Shown here piece after piece: positions 53,557-64,000 of a stretch of DNA of 64,000 nucleotides (position 1 is the first letter of the stretch; the number at the start of each line of letters is the position of its first letter). A model generated the notes under the pieces. The model did not search any database and was not told the DNA's origin. It saw nothing but the letters and a program-made list of their open reading frames with translations. Both the position numbers and the translations under genes were made by a program. Source of the DNA: Enterobacterales bacterium (GTDB lineage Bacteria > Pseudomonadota > Gammaproteobacteria > Enterobacterales > Kangiellaceae); contig JAUZSK010000071.1 of the NCBI GenBank assembly GCA_030949565.1, positions 1 to 64,000 of the forward strand, in the 5' to 3' direction.

Positions 53557-54273
53557 ATGGATAACAATTTGCATCTATCACAGCATATTTCAAAACGGTT
53601 TAACCAAGAATTGGAAGAAGTGCGAAGTCAAGTTTTGAAAATGGGAGGGCTGGTTGAGCAGCAGGTTTCCGATGGATTGTTAGCGCTGTTAGAAGTCGAC
53701 CCGGAATTAGCCAAGCAGGTGGTGGACAAGGATACTCTGGTCAATAAAATGGAGGTAGAAATCGATGAAACCTGTACCGAAATTTTAGCTCGAAGACAAC
53801 CCGCTGCTAGCGATCTTAGATTAATGGTCAGCATCATCAAAACCATTACTGATTTGGAGCGTATCGGCGATGAAGCCGAAAAGTTAGGTAAAAATGCAAT
53901 CAAACTTTCTCAAGAAGGCGGTTCCGGAAAGCAATTTAGTGAGCTTGCTCATTTGGGTGAAAATGTTAAAAAGATGCTAGCAAGGGCGCTTACGGCCTAC
54001 GCTCGCATGGATGTGGAAGAAGCCATTGATATTATTCAAAGTGATCAGGCCATTAATCAAGAGTTTGACAACTTATCACGCATTTTGTTATTAAAAATGA
54101 TGGAAGATCCGCGTGAAATAAAATTCGCACTGCGCATCTCTTGGTGCGCTCGAGCTCTAGAAAGAGTGGGCGATCATGCAAAAAATATTTGTGAATATAT
54201 CGTTTATTTGGTTAAAGGACGAGACGTGCGCCACACTAGCCTTGATGATATTAGAGAGCAAATTAAGGACTAA
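53557..54273 (+). CDS. phoU: PhoU, phosphate signalling and transport regulator
   Basis: A 238-residue helical-bundle protein with the two PhoU repeats: LVEQQVSDGLLALLEVDPEL and DLRLMVSIIKTITDLERIGDEAEKL in the first, ARMDVEEAIDIIQSDQAINQ and LRISWCARALERVGDHAKNI in the second. The conserved DLERIGDE and LERVGDHA motifs bind metal clusters in structures. It dampens PhoR signalling and Pst transport when phosphate is plentiful. GGAG precedes the ATG. Last gene of the pst operon. Confidence 0.96.
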   Translation: MDNNLHLSQHISKRFNQELEEVRSQVLKMGGLVEQQVSDGLLALLEVDPELAKQVVDKDTLVNKMEVEIDETCTEILARRQPAASDLRLMVSIIKTITDLERIGDEAEKLGKNAIKLSQEGGSGKQFSELAHLGENVKKMLARALTAYARMDVEEAIDIIQSDQAINQEFDNLSRILLLKMMEDPREIKFALRISWCARALERVGDHAKNICEYIVYLVKGRDVRHTSLDDIREQIKD

Positions 54274-54288
54274 TAGGCTCTCTGATAA

Positions 54289-54687
54289 TTAGTCTTGTTC
54301 GATTTCATAGCTATAACTAATATCCACCGATTTGTTCAACATTAACGCCACAGAGCAGTATTTTTCAATTGAAAGCTCGCAGGCACGTGCCACAGCAGTT
54401 TCGGAGATATCTTCGCCTTTAATAAAGTATCGAGCATGGATTTTTGTAAATACAGCAGGCACTGCATCGGCTCTTTCGGCTTCGATTTCGCAGCGACAAC
54501 GGCTAATCGTTTGTCGTTTTTTCCGCAAAATTAGCACCACGTCAATCGAAGAGCAGCCGCCCATGGAGGCAAGTATTAACTCCAGCGGAGAAGGCGCATC
54601 GCCATCGCCATCCATCTCAATTTGATAACCTTTTTCGCTAGTTGCCGTAAATTTGAGTGCTTGTTGCCACTTTGTTGTCATTTTCAT
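54289..54687 (-). CDS. OsmC/Ohr-family protein, YhfA-like
   Basis: A 132-residue OsmC-fold protein: ELILASMGGCSSIDVVLILR holds the first conserved cysteine and RACELSIEKYCSVALML the second, the redox pair of the family. It most resembles the YhfA subgroup, which in E. coli is also divergent from crp. The function of YhfA is not established; OsmC and Ohr relatives reduce organic peroxides. It is convergent with phoU (15-bp gap). Confidence 0.85.
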   Translation of the reverse strand: MKMTTKWQQALKFTATSEKGYQIEMDGDGDAPSPLELILASMGGCSSIDVVLILRKKRQTISRCRCEIEAERADAVPAVFTKIHARYFIKGEDISETAVARACELSIEKYCSVALMLNKSVDISYSYEIEQD

Positions 54688-54991
54688 GGGATTAAATACC
54701 TTTAAATCGGCTAAGTGTGAAAAATGCCATTAATTATGCTTGCTTATTGGGCACTAATCATTAAAAATCAAGGTTAGATCACATAATCAGCCTATAATAA
54801 AATGGGGATTGTGGGAACTTTGAATAAATTTCTAAGGTCTGATAAACGTGTGTTCTTGTTTGAGCGGTGGCTTGACGGGCAGATAGGTCACCAGTAAAAA
54901 ACAAGGTTTAGCCGATTAGATGCCCGAAAAATTCACCTAAGTCTCGTTTCCGCTTTGAAATGGATTAAAATTAACTGCAGCAGGTAGTGTT
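54688..54991. promoter_or_regulatory. Divergent osmC-crp intergenic region
   Basis: 304 bp without a gene. TATAAT at 54793-54798 is a possible -10 for crp, which would give a leader of about 190 nt, long as in E. coli crp. Half-sites of the Crp motif (TGTGA near 54716, TCACA near 54779) are present but never paired at the right spacing. Confidence 0.35.
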
Positions 54992-55648
54992 ATGGCATTA
55001 ATAAAAGAACCGGTTATTCTTCCACACAACATCAAAAATGATGAAACTCTCACTTGGTTTGTGTCTCAGTGTCACAAAAGGCGTTATAACGCTAAAACCA
55101 CCATTATTTACGCCGGTGATAAACCCGAAACCTTGTATTTTGTGATCAAGGGCTCGGTAACGGTACTGATTGAAGACGATGATGGCAAAGAGCTAGTACT
55201 TGCTTACCTCAATTCAGGTGACTTTTTTGGTGAAATGGGCTTATTTGATAGTGAAAACACGCGTAGCGCATGGGTTCGAGCCAAGGTTGAAACCGATCTC
55301 GCAGAAATCAGTTATGCTCGATTCCAAGCACTGGCCAAAGAGCGACCTGAAATTATGTTTAAGCTAGCAGAACAGCTATCGCTACGCTTACGAAAAACCA
55401 GCCGCAAAGTTGGTGATTTAGCCTTTATGGATGTCACAGGACGTGTCGCAAGGGCACTTCTGGATTTAGCCAAAGAGCCAGACGCTATTACCCATCCTGA
55501 TGGGATGCAGATTAAAGTGACTAGGCAAGAGCTAGGTCGCATTGTCGGCTGCTCCCGTGAAATGGTTGGACGGGTGCTTAAAGTGCTTGAACAGCAAGAC
55601 CATATCTATGTTAAGGGTAAGACCATGGTGATCTTTGGTACTCGGTAA
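54992..55648 (+). CDS. crp: Crp, cAMP receptor protein
   Basis: A 218-residue global regulator. The cyclic-nucleotide domain contains LAYLNSGDFFGEMGLFDSEN and RSAWVRAKVETDLAEISY, including the Glu, Arg and Ser residues that contact cAMP in E. coli Crp (GELGLF ... RSAWVRAK). The helix-turn-helix is VTRQELGRIVGCSREMVGRV, with the Arg-Glu-Arg-type recognition pattern. It shares synteny with yhfA/osmC, strengthening the call. It could control phenylacetate genes as in E. coli, but no clear Crp site was found near paaA or paaZ. Confidence 0.94.
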   Translation: MALIKEPVILPHNIKNDETLTWFVSQCHKRRYNAKTTIIYAGDKPETLYFVIKGSVTVLIEDDDGKELVLAYLNSGDFFGEMGLFDSENTRSAWVRAKVETDLAEISYARFQALAKERPEIMFKLAEQLSLRLRKTSRKVGDLAFMDVTGRVARALLDLAKEPDAITHPDGMQIKVTRQELGRIVGCSREMVGRVLKVLEQQDHIYVKGKTMVIFGTR

Positions 55649-55948
55649 TTGCTAGAGCAGGTGGTTTTTGTTTTCTTGGCTGAACATTTTAATTCCAGCA
55701 TTCTTTTTGGGTAAAAAATGCGGTTTCGCACTGTTTCACTTGTGTGCGACAGACTTTTTTCAAGAGCCAAAAAAGTATGCAAAAAGGCCCTGACGCTCGC
55801 CGCTAGGCATCGACGCCTACCCTCCTTATTTGATATAAGCTTGTTTTGTTGCACCTAACAGCGATTTTGATATTGAAATCGGATGGGTTGGGCGTGAGGG
55901 TTTGAGTCGTGTTTGGCATTTGATTGGAGGGTAGGTTGAATCCATAAG
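55649..55948. other. Intergenic region between crp and mrcA, no gene seen
   Basis: About 300 bp between convergent genes. It contains a GC-richer patch (GACGCTCGCCGCTAGGCATC, then GACGCCTACCCTCC around 55791-55823) that may be a remnant of a dispersed element, but no second copy exists in this window. No convincing terminator or RNA gene was recognised. Confidence 0.4.
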
Positions 55949-58759
55949 CTAAAATAACTCCTCTTCTTCATCGGCTTGCTCTGTTTCGGGGTTCGAAGTA
56001 TCATCCAGATGGTCTAAAATGTTTTCTGCTGGCGGTTCAGAGTATTCGGTGGGAGCATTTTCGATTCTAAATACTTCGAAATCGGCTTTTTGGGTGTTGG
56101 CGCCTGCTAACTTACCGTTATTGAGATCGATTTTAACTTCCACAATACCATCGGGGCGCGGCAATGTGACTTGCGGTGATCCTTTAAGAGCGTGTTCCAT
56201 AAAGCGTCGCCAAATGGGTAGCGCAGCTCTTGCTCCAAATTCTCTTTTACCCAGTTTTTTACTATGGTCAACAAAGCCCACCCAGGCTGATGCAACATGC
56301 TGGCTATTGTAACCGGAGAACCAAGCGTCTTTATATTCATTGGTGGTTCCTGTTTTACCCGCCAAGTCGTCACGTTTTAGTAATGGGCTTTTTGCATTGT
56401 TTAAAGTACGCCAAGCGGTTCCTCGATGAATCACATCCTTTAACATATCGTTAATAATATAACGGTTTCTTTCATCAATTACCCGCGGCGCGATCTTGTC
56501 TTTTGCCACTGGTAATAGGGGTAAATTAACTAAGGGTTTTTCCGCATCAAGCGGCCAATTGTTTATTTGAGACTGTTGGTCTGCTAGCGCTTGTTCTTCA
56601 TCGGTTAGCCGTGGTGGGCTATTTTTCTGAGGAATTTGATCACCGCTAGATGACTGATTGTCAGTGAGTTGAGTCTGCTCAGTTTGAGTGTCTAATTCAG
56701 ATTCCGTGGCCGCTTCTAATGCTAGTTGTTTTTCCTTTTCTTGCTGCTCAAGAATTTTGATACATTTTTCGCAAACTTGCACCGGCTCTTGCTGAAATAG
56801 AATTTTGCCATGACTGTCTTCAATCCGGTCGATGTACCAAGGAACTATTTTATAGCCGCCGTTTGCCAGTACCGCATAGCCTGTAGCAACTTCTAAAGGG
56901 GTAAAGGAGGCAGAACCTAAGGCGAGCGATTGAAAGGGTCGCATGTGCTGTCCAGGGAAACCAATTTTTTCGAGATATTTTTTGGCATAGGCTGGGCCAA
57001 TTTTGCGGATCAAGCGTACTGAAACGGTATTGACTGACCAACGCAGAGCATAGCGCAGACGCATAGGTCCACGATAGATCTTACTATCATTTTCTGGACG
57101 CCAATAAACACCTGCTGATGAATCCCAGTCAATAATCGGTGAATCGTTAATTAAAGTGGCTGCTGTCATCCCTTTATTGAGTGCGGAAGAATAAATAAAG
57201 GGTTTAATATTGGAGCCCAATTGTCTACGCGCTTGAGTCACCATGTTAAATTGATTTTTATTAAAATCGAAACCTCCGACTAGGGCTTCAATGGCACCAT
57301 TTTGAGGATTAAGCACCACAAATCCGGCATTGGCATCGGGGATCTGAGACAAGCGATAAATCGCTCGTGGAGATGGCGAGAGAGCACCTTCAACCTTCTC
57401 GGTATCTTTGGAATCGATGTTTGTTGTTTCATTGGGTGCTTCATGAGTTGCGGTTTGGATGGTTTCGGCGCTGTTGTCATCGATCACAGCCATTATTTCA
57501 AATTGGTCCGTTGCTTCAACGCGAATTACATCACCCGTTTGAATTATCTGGGTCATTTCCGTGAGCTTTTGACTGTCTCGGTGGTTTTCATCAATGTATT
57601 TTTTGGCCCAAAGTGAATCCTTCAGCTTAATGATGCCGATAGTGCCATCACTTAATAGGATACTGGCTTGCTCGGTTTGTGATTCAATCACTAGCGCAGG
57701 GATCAAATTTCCGATTTGTGAGAAGTCGCTAATCCAAGCCAGCCTATCTTGTTGGGTGGTATTTTCATCTATCTCATAGTGCTGTTCCACCTCACGATAG
57801 CCGTGGCGACGGTCGTATTCCATCAAGCTCACTCTGAGTGCTTTTTGCGCGGCAGATTGTAAACCTGGCTCAAGGCTAGTGTAGACTTTTAAGCCACCGC
57901 TGTGTGCTGTATCGCGACCAAAGCGTCGAATCATATCCATATGCACCATTTCAGCTAGATAAGGCGCGCTCACAGTGGTTTTAGCGCCGTGCCGTGTGGT
58001 CTTTATCGGTGCATTTTTAGCAGAATCATACTGTCCTTGGGTTATCACTTGTTCTTTGAGCATTCGGCCCAGTACGTGAGTACGCCTTTTTAAGGCGCGA
58101 TCAGGGCGGCTGATCGGGTTATAGATGGATTGCCCTTTGGGTATTCCTGCTAAGGTTGCCAATTGAGCAAGGGATAATTCTGACAGTGGTTTTCCATAAT
58201 AGACTTCTGCAGCGGCACCAATGCCTCGTGTTCGATGCCCAAATTCAATTTTGTTAAGGAAAATCTCCAGAATCTCGTTCTTGCTCAGTTCTGATTCAAG
58301 CTTCCAAGCAACGAACATCTCGGTAAATTTGCGGGAAAAGCGTTTTTCACGGGATAAAAAATAGTTTCTAGCGACCAGCATGGTGATGGTGCTGGCACCT
58401 TGTCCTTTAGTGCCAGTGGTTAGCAGATGAACTACGGCTCGTGCAACACCTTTAAAATCGACCCCCGAATGCTGATAAAAGCGTACATCCTCGGTGGAAA
58501 GTAAAGCATTGATGAAATCTTGGGGAACTTGGTCTAAGGTTATAGGTATTCGCCGAATGTCACCAAATTCATTAATCAATTGGCCATCTTTAGAATAAAC
58601 GCTCATTGGTGTTTGGATGCGAATTTGTCGAATGGAATCGACATCTGGCAAACCTGGCCCAACGGCCAAATACAAACCAGTAAAACCCATGGCAGCCAAA
58701 ACTGAGAAGAGAGTCACTAAATAGACAAATGTTGGGGCATACTTCTTTATGATGTGCAT
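55949..58759 (-). CDS. mrcA: Penicillin-binding protein 1A (class A, bifunctional)
   Basis: A 936-residue peptidoglycan synthase. After one N-terminal membrane helix, the glycosyltransferase domain has the catalytic Glu in LLSTEDVRFYQHSG (Glu90) and KGQGASTITMLVARNYFL, LNKIEFGHRTRGIGAAAEVY. The transpeptidase has SNIK (Ser516-Lys519), SVN (575-577) and KTGTTNEYKDAW. An OB-like insertion (residues about 330-430) resembles the ODP domain of E. coli PBP1A. A Gln/Glu-rich insert (about 680-760) and an acidic tail make it longer than usual (about 850). Divergent from pilM, as in many gammaproteobacteria. Confidence 0.95.
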   Translation of the reverse strand: MHIIKKYAPTFVYLVTLFSVLAAMGFTGLYLAVGPGLPDVDSIRQIRIQTPMSVYSKDGQLINEFGDIRRIPITLDQVPQDFINALLSTEDVRFYQHSGVDFKGVARAVVHLLTTGTKGQGASTITMLVARNYFLSREKRFSRKFTEMFVAWKLESELSKNEILEIFLNKIEFGHRTRGIGAAAEVYYGKPLSELSLAQLATLAGIPKGQSIYNPISRPDRALKRRTHVLGRMLKEQVITQGQYDSAKNAPIKTTRHGAKTTVSAPYLAEMVHMDMIRRFGRDTAHSGGLKVYTSLEPGLQSAAQKALRVSLMEYDRRHGYREVEQHYEIDENTTQQDRLAWISDFSQIGNLIPALVIESQTEQASILLSDGTIGIIKLKDSLWAKKYIDENHRDSQKLTEMTQIIQTGDVIRVEATDQFEIMAVIDDNSAETIQTATHEAPNETTNIDSKDTEKVEGALSPSPRAIYRLSQIPDANAGFVVLNPQNGAIEALVGGFDFNKNQFNMVTQARRQLGSNIKPFIYSSALNKGMTAATLINDSPIIDWDSSAGVYWRPENDSKIYRGPMRLRYALRWSVNTVSVRLIRKIGPAYAKKYLEKIGFPGQHMRPFQSLALGSASFTPLEVATGYAVLANGGYKIVPWYIDRIEDSHGKILFQQEPVQVCEKCIKILEQQEKEKQLALEAATESELDTQTEQTQLTDNQSSSGDQIPQKNSPPRLTDEEQALADQQSQINNWPLDAEKPLVNLPLLPVAKDKIAPRVIDERNRYIINDMLKDVIHRGTAWRTLNNAKSPLLKRDDLAGKTGTTNEYKDAWFSGYNSQHVASAWVGFVDHSKKLGKREFGARAALPIWRRFMEHALKGSPQVTLPRPDGIVEVKIDLNNGKLAGANTQKADFEVFRIENAPTEYSEPPAENILDHLDDTSNPETEQADEEEELF

Positions 58760-59108
58760 ACTCGTTAGTCAATATTGGTTGGTTTTATGGTTTAATCACA
58801 AAGTATAACTGTATTTTATGTTGGCTTTCACTATTTAGTCGATGATTGCACCAAAAAAATAGCGATTTTAATGCATAATTGTGCTTAAAAAGGGTGAATT
58901 AATCAAAAAATACTGAGTTTCGATACTACAATTGAAATGACGTTGATTGAATATTAGGCAATAAATAAGCCTAGATCAGCAAAAATAACGAGAAATTGCA
59001 CACATAAAAACAAAAAAAGGGTGAAATTTCTTATAGTTAGGGCTATTATTTAAAGTGAAACATAGTTTTCAACTGTAACTGGATAAAATGATAGGAAAAA
59101 TCTAAATT
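58760..59108. promoter_or_regulatory. Divergent mrcA-pilM intergenic region
   Basis: 349 bp, AT-rich, without any gene. It must contain the promoters for mrcA and the pil operon, but no box pair was convincing. One TGCACC half-site (about 58846) resembles half of an NtrC box and has no partner. Confidence 0.4.
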
Positions 59109-60174
<1,066 letters not shown>

Positions 60175-60175
<1 letters not shown>

Positions 60176-60741
60176 TGGCTAATATTAACCTGTTACCCTG
60201 GCGTGAAGAGCAACGCGCTGAACGTCAAAGGCAGTTTGTTAGCGTGTTGGGTTTAGTCGCGGTGCTAGGAATTGTTGTTGTCGGTGCCATTCATTATCTT
60301 TATGGTAAAGAGATCGATCAGCAGCGCAATCGCAATAATTACCTACAATCCCAAATTCGTAAACTGGATAGTAAAATTACAGAAATCACCACTTTAGAAA
60401 AAGAACGTAAAGACCTGGTTGACCGAATGGAAATTATTCAGAATTTACAAAAAAGTCGCCCACAAATTGTTCACTTGTTTGATGAAATCGTTCACAATAT
60501 GCCTGAAGGTATGAATTTAATTGAATTAAAACGGCATGGTGAAGAAATCCACTTTAAAGGAATCGCAGAGTCTGCGCCGCGGATTTCAAATTTTATGCGC
60601 AATCTAAAATCCTCATTATGGATTACTACCCCAGATATTGAGGGAATAGAAGATGACAAAGAGTCCGGAGCTGGACGTAAGATTTTTATTCTTAAGTCAA
60701 AACTTACTACCCCAGATGAAGTAAAAAAGGAGGCCAAATAA
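60175..60741 (+). CDS. pilN: PilN, type IV pilus assembly protein
   Basis: A 188-residue bitopic protein beginning ANINLLPWREEQRAERQ; INLLPWR is the PilM-binding motif. One membrane helix (FVSVLGLVAVLGIVVVGAIH) is followed by a periplasmic coiled coil and a ferredoxin-like fold that pairs with PilO. It overlaps pilM and pilO by 1 bp each. Confidence 0.95.
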
Positions 60742-61361
60742 TGGATATGAATAGCCTCAACGAAATTGATATCAATGATATCGATTTTTCCAATATGGGT
60801 TCTTGGCCAGCGGCAGGTAAGGCTGTTATGGCTGCTCTTGTCTTTTTTCTAGTTATCGCTGTTGGTTATTGGATGGTGATTGGCACTGAACTTGATGATT
60901 TAGCCACAATAGAGCGAAAAGAGATTGATTTTAAAAGAGATTTCGAGAAAAAACAGGCTAAAGCGGTTAATTTAGAGGCCTATAAACGGCAAATGCAGAC
61001 TATTAAAGATAGCTTTCAAACGCTATTGCAACAGCTGCCTAAAGCCGATCAAATGGCCGAACTTTTAGACGAAATTTCTTACGCTGCGACCGGAGCGGGT
61101 TGTGAACTCATGTCGGCTAATTTTGATAAAGATAAAGACGCTGATTTTTACACTGAAAAGCCCATTCAAATACAAGTGACCGGTGGTTATCATCAACTGG
61201 CAGACTTTGTTAGTCGAGTATCGAGACTTCCACGAATTGTCACATTGCATGATTTTACTATTACAATAGGCGATAGCGACCTGAGTAGTTCTCCCGGCGA
61301 GAAAATGCTGATAATGAATATCACCGCTAAGACTTATCGTGCAGATTCGGGAGAGAAATAA
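60741..61361 (+). CDS. pilO: PilO, type IV pilus assembly protein
   Basis: A 206-residue bitopic protein with a membrane helix around residues 29-49 (AVMAALVFFLVIAVGYWMVI), a coiled coil (KDSFQTLLQQLPKADQMAEL) and the PilO periplasmic domain with KPIQIQVTGGYHQLADFVSR and LPRIVTLHDFTI. It forms the alignment subcomplex with PilN and PilP. TAATG overlaps at both ends. Confidence 0.95.
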   Translation: MDMNSLNEIDINDIDFSNMGSWPAAGKAVMAALVFFLVIAVGYWMVIGTELDDLATIERKEIDFKRDFEKKQAKAVNLEAYKRQMQTIKDSFQTLLQQLPKADQMAELLDEISYAATGAGCELMSANFDKDKDADFYTEKPIQIQVTGGYHQLADFVSRVSRLPRIVTLHDFTITIGDSDLSSSPGEKMLIMNITAKTYRADSGEK

Positions 61362-61936
61362 TGCATAATAAAAATAATCGCATATTTTTCAGCAACGCCT
61401 TACGTATAACACTGCTCGCGATTCTAACGCTATTGATTGCTGCTTGCGGTCGGTCAACATCTGATCTTGAAGCTTGGGTTGATACCATCAAGGCTAAACC
61501 GCCTGGCCGTATCGAGCCAATGCCTGATATTAAAGAATACAAGCCGCATGATTATGCCTCTGCGCATCTGCGTAGCCCTTTTGCCTTGATGCAATTGGAA
61601 TTAGAACAACAGTTGAGGTTATTGCATGAAGGATGTGATGACTCCATTCGCCCGAATCCCGATCGCCGCCGTGAAGATCTTGAACGATATTCGTTAGACT
61701 CAATGGAAATGGTTGGCACTTTAAGTAGCCCAGGCAAGCAGTGGGGACTGATCAAAATGACCGCAGGACCAATTAGCGGTAATGTGGTTAAAGTACAGAT
61801 TGGCGAATACTTAGGTATTCATCAAGGGCGAATCGTATCCATGGGCGACCAGCAAATTGAAATTACAACATTAGTACCCGATAGCAAAGGTTGTTGGGAA
61901 CAAAGAACAGTTTATTTAACGCTGACAGAAGGCTAG
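61361..61936 (+). CDS. pilP: PilP, type IV pilus lipoprotein
   Basis: A 191-residue lipoprotein (ILTLLIAACGRS, lipobox IAAC). The C-terminal beta-domain shows LRSPFALMQLELEQ, LDSMEMVGTLSSPGKQWGLI, VQIGEYLGIHQGRIVSM and CWEQRTVYLTL, typical of PilP, which links PilN/O to the secretin PilQ. It is followed 18 bp later by pilQ with a clear GGAG site. Confidence 0.95.
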   Translation: MHNKNNRIFFSNALRITLLAILTLLIAACGRSTSDLEAWVDTIKAKPPGRIEPMPDIKEYKPHDYASAHLRSPFALMQLELEQQLRLLHEGCDDSIRPNPDRRREDLERYSLDSMEMVGTLSSPGKQWGLIKMTAGPISGNVVKVQIGEYLGIHQGRIVSMGDQQIEITTLVPDSKGCWEQRTVYLTLTEG

Positions 61937-61954
61937 TGAGCATTAGGAGATTTT

Positions 61955-64000
61955 ATGAGTATTCGGGATAACACCAAACATAGAAAACTAGGAGCCGTAG
62001 CAATGGCCTATCAATTAAGACTAAAGCAAAGTTTGGTTATCTTAATGGCATTTTTTGCCAGTGCAATTCAAGCCACCGAGATAACGAATGTTGGCTTTAA
62101 CGTGATGCCCGGTGACAAGGTTGAAATTCGTGTCACCATGGATTCACCACCACCAGAATATCGAGAGTTTACCACTAATAATCCAGCACGAATTGCCATG
62201 GATTTTGCTGGCGTTAGCACCAATTTAAAGAAAAAGACACATAACATTGGCGTCGGTATTACTCGTAGTGTCACCGCTGTGGAAGCTGGCGGCCGCACTC
62301 GTTTGGTCATCAATCTAGTTGAAATGACGCCCTATTCTACCCGTATTGATGGTAATGATTTAGTGGTCACCATTGGTAATTCAGCTCAAGCAGTGGTTAG
62401 TGAAAATAGAATAGCCTCAAACCAACCAACGACGTCTTCTGTCGCATCCGGCGTTTCCGGTGGCAAAGATATCACCAATATCGATTTCAGAAGAGGCAAA
62501 GGTGGTGAAGGTCGGGTTATTATTGATTTGGCTAATGCTAATATTGGTATCGATCTACGCAAAGAAGGTCACACTATTTTAGCCGATTTTGTCGATGCAA
62601 ATATCGCTGATGAGTTGATTCGAAAACTCGATGTAGTTGATTTTGCAACACCTGCTAAACTTATTTCAACCAGTCGAGTGGGCAACAATGTTCGACTGGC
62701 TATAGATACCCTCAATGAGTTTGAATATCTGGCTTATCAGGCTGATAACTCGTTTATTATTGAGCTTAAGCCGCTAACCAAAGAAGAAGTTGCGCGTAAA
62801 AAAGGCACAATCACCGGTTTATACAGGTGAAAGGTTATCCCTTAACTTCCAAATTATTCCGGTTCGATCCGCGCTAACTATTTTATCTGAATTTACCAAT
62901 ATTAATATGATCACCAGCGATACGGTATCCGGCTCAATCGCATTAAGGCTCAACCAAGTCCCGTGGGATCAAGCTTTGGCCTTAATCTTAAAAACCAAAG
63001 GGCTAGACAAGCGCCAGACCGGTAACGTCATGCTAATTGCGCCAGCCGAAGAGATTGCCGCCAGAGAAGCATTAGAACTGCAAACTCAAAAACAAATTGA
63101 ACAGTTAGCTCCCTTGCAGTCAGAGTTTATTCAAGTGAACTATGCCAAGGCTGCCGATATGTTAGCTTTGATTATGACCAAAGGCGCCAACTATCTTAGC
63201 CAAAGAGGCAGCGTATCAGTCGATGATCGGACCAATACTTTACTGGTTCAGGATACCGCTAAAAAACTTGATGCCATTCGTCAGATGATAAATCATTTAG
63301 ATATCCCTATTCGGCAGGTGCTTATCGAGTCGCGTATCGTAGTGGCAGACAATGGATTCAGTGATGAGTTAGGGGTAAAATTTGGTATTTCTGATGTGGC
63401 TGCTGATGGTGCTGTTTCTGGTGATGTTAATGCCAGTAGTAATTTGTTTTTCAATAATAATCCGAGTGATCGGTCATTACAGGTTAATTTGCCTGTTTCA
63501 CAAGCTGCAGGCACTATTGGACTTACTTTTGCTCGATTAGCTGAAGGTACCATCCTTGATGTTGAGTTATCAGCGCTTGAAAGTGAATCTCGCGGTGAAG
63601 TTATCGCCTCTCCTCGAGTTTTTACTACTAATAATAATGAAGCCTATATCGAATCGGGAGAGCAAATACCTTATTTACAAGCCAGTTCAGCAGGAAATAC
63701 CAACGTAACTTTCAAAAAAGCGGTATTAAGTCTAAAGGTTACTCCACAAATCACCCCAGATGATCGTATAATCCTCGACTTGCAGATTAATCAAGATACG
63801 CGTGGTGAAGATACGGTTTTTGGACCAGCGATTAATCACCGAGAAGTTGGTACGCGAGTGCTAGTTGAAAACGGTGAAACCATTGTCCTTGGTGGCGTTT
63901 ATCAACAGCGTGTTAATCGCGACGTAACCAAGGTTCCCTTTTTTGGTGACTTGCCTGGTATAGGCGCGCTTTTCAGAAGCACTACAGAAAGCTCTGCAAA
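61955..64000 (+). CDS. pilQ: PilQ, type IV pilus secretin, partial (frameshift)
   Basis: The outer-membrane secretin through which the pilus passes. After a signal peptide (SLVILMAFFASAIQA) come two AMIN domains (ITNVGFNVMPGDKVEIRVTM; ITNIDFRRGKGGEGRVIIDL). The A6 run at 62798-62803 (one A extra) stops the frame at 62830; correction gives KKAQSPVYTGERLSLNFQII, the STN/N0 domain, then N1 (LQSEFIQVNYAKAADMLALI) and the secretin core (LIESRIVVADNGFSDELGVK, EVIASPRVFTTNNNEAYIES, VENGETIVLGGVYQQ). The gene continues past the window edge. Confidence 0.94.

Noticed and set aside
54688..54991. Crp autoregulatory site upstream of crp
   Set aside because: Only isolated half-sites TGTGA and TCACA, not spaced as a TGTGA-N6-TCACA dyad.
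58840..58885. NtrC box between mrcA and pilM
   Set aside because: Only one TGCACC half is present; the opposing arm is missing.

Overview
This is one contiguous stretch of an AT-rich gammaproteobacterial chromosome. The lineage call rests on gene order: crp next to and divergent from a yhfA-type osmC gene, mrcA divergent from pilMNOPQ, ntrBC with palindromic NtrC boxes, phoBR followed by a pst-phoU operon, and a PaaX-controlled paa cluster. The many lipoproteins, the DUF885 protein and the TonB2-type energy operon suggest a marine heterotroph, perhaps near Kangiellaceae; that family-level guess is inference only.

Layout. 1-18.6 kb: a phenylacetate (paa) catabolic cluster, paaZ-paaG-(kynA)-paaJ ... 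paaABCDE-paaX-fadB-like. It is split by accessory cassettes: a 138-bp REP-like repeat array wrapped around a small GIY-YIG nuclease gene, a Phd/RelE-type toxin-antitoxin pair, a GntR(YtrA)-ABC transporter operon and a FitAB/VapBC-type pair, with two families of dispersed repeats at the cassette edges. 18.7-26.8 kb: small unrelated genes (zinc-ribbon protein, secreted protein plus trypsin-like lipoprotein, FAD oxidoreductase, GNAT-MarR pair, DUF885 lipoprotein, TrmL) and a MITE-like element. 26.8-32.1 kb, minus strand: thrC, ntrC, ntrB and serA, with four NtrC-type palindromes between ntrB and serA. 32.3-54.3 kb: a large phosphate-starvation locus with phoB, phoR, a triple-repeat lipoprotein, a TonB-dependent receptor, a private TonB-energising operon (DUF3450, TtpC-like, ExbB, ExbD, TonB, TPR), a porin, and pstSCAB-phoU. 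Sites resembling Pho boxes precede phoB, the lipoprotein, the TonB operon, the porin and pstS. 54.3-64 kb: osmC-crp, mrcA and pilMNOPQ, with pilQ running off the window.

How it fits together. The Paa enzymes activate and cleave phenylacetyl-CoA to acetyl-CoA and succinyl-CoA. PaaX probably represses through a newly noticed two-arm site (7 bp, 25-bp spacer, 7 bp) in front of paaZ and paaA. The Pho locus looks like a complete envelope route for phosphate or a phosphorus compound: outer-membrane receptor plus porin, energised by its own TonB complex, feeding PstSCAB and sensed by PhoR/PhoU/PhoB.

Data quality. About 21 apparent single-site frameshifts break 16 genes, including genes rarely lost (pstS, pstB, pilM, pilQ), and most sit in homopolymer runs. 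They are best read as uncorrected sequencing or assembly indels. Broken genes are annotated here at full length, with the frameshift position stated.
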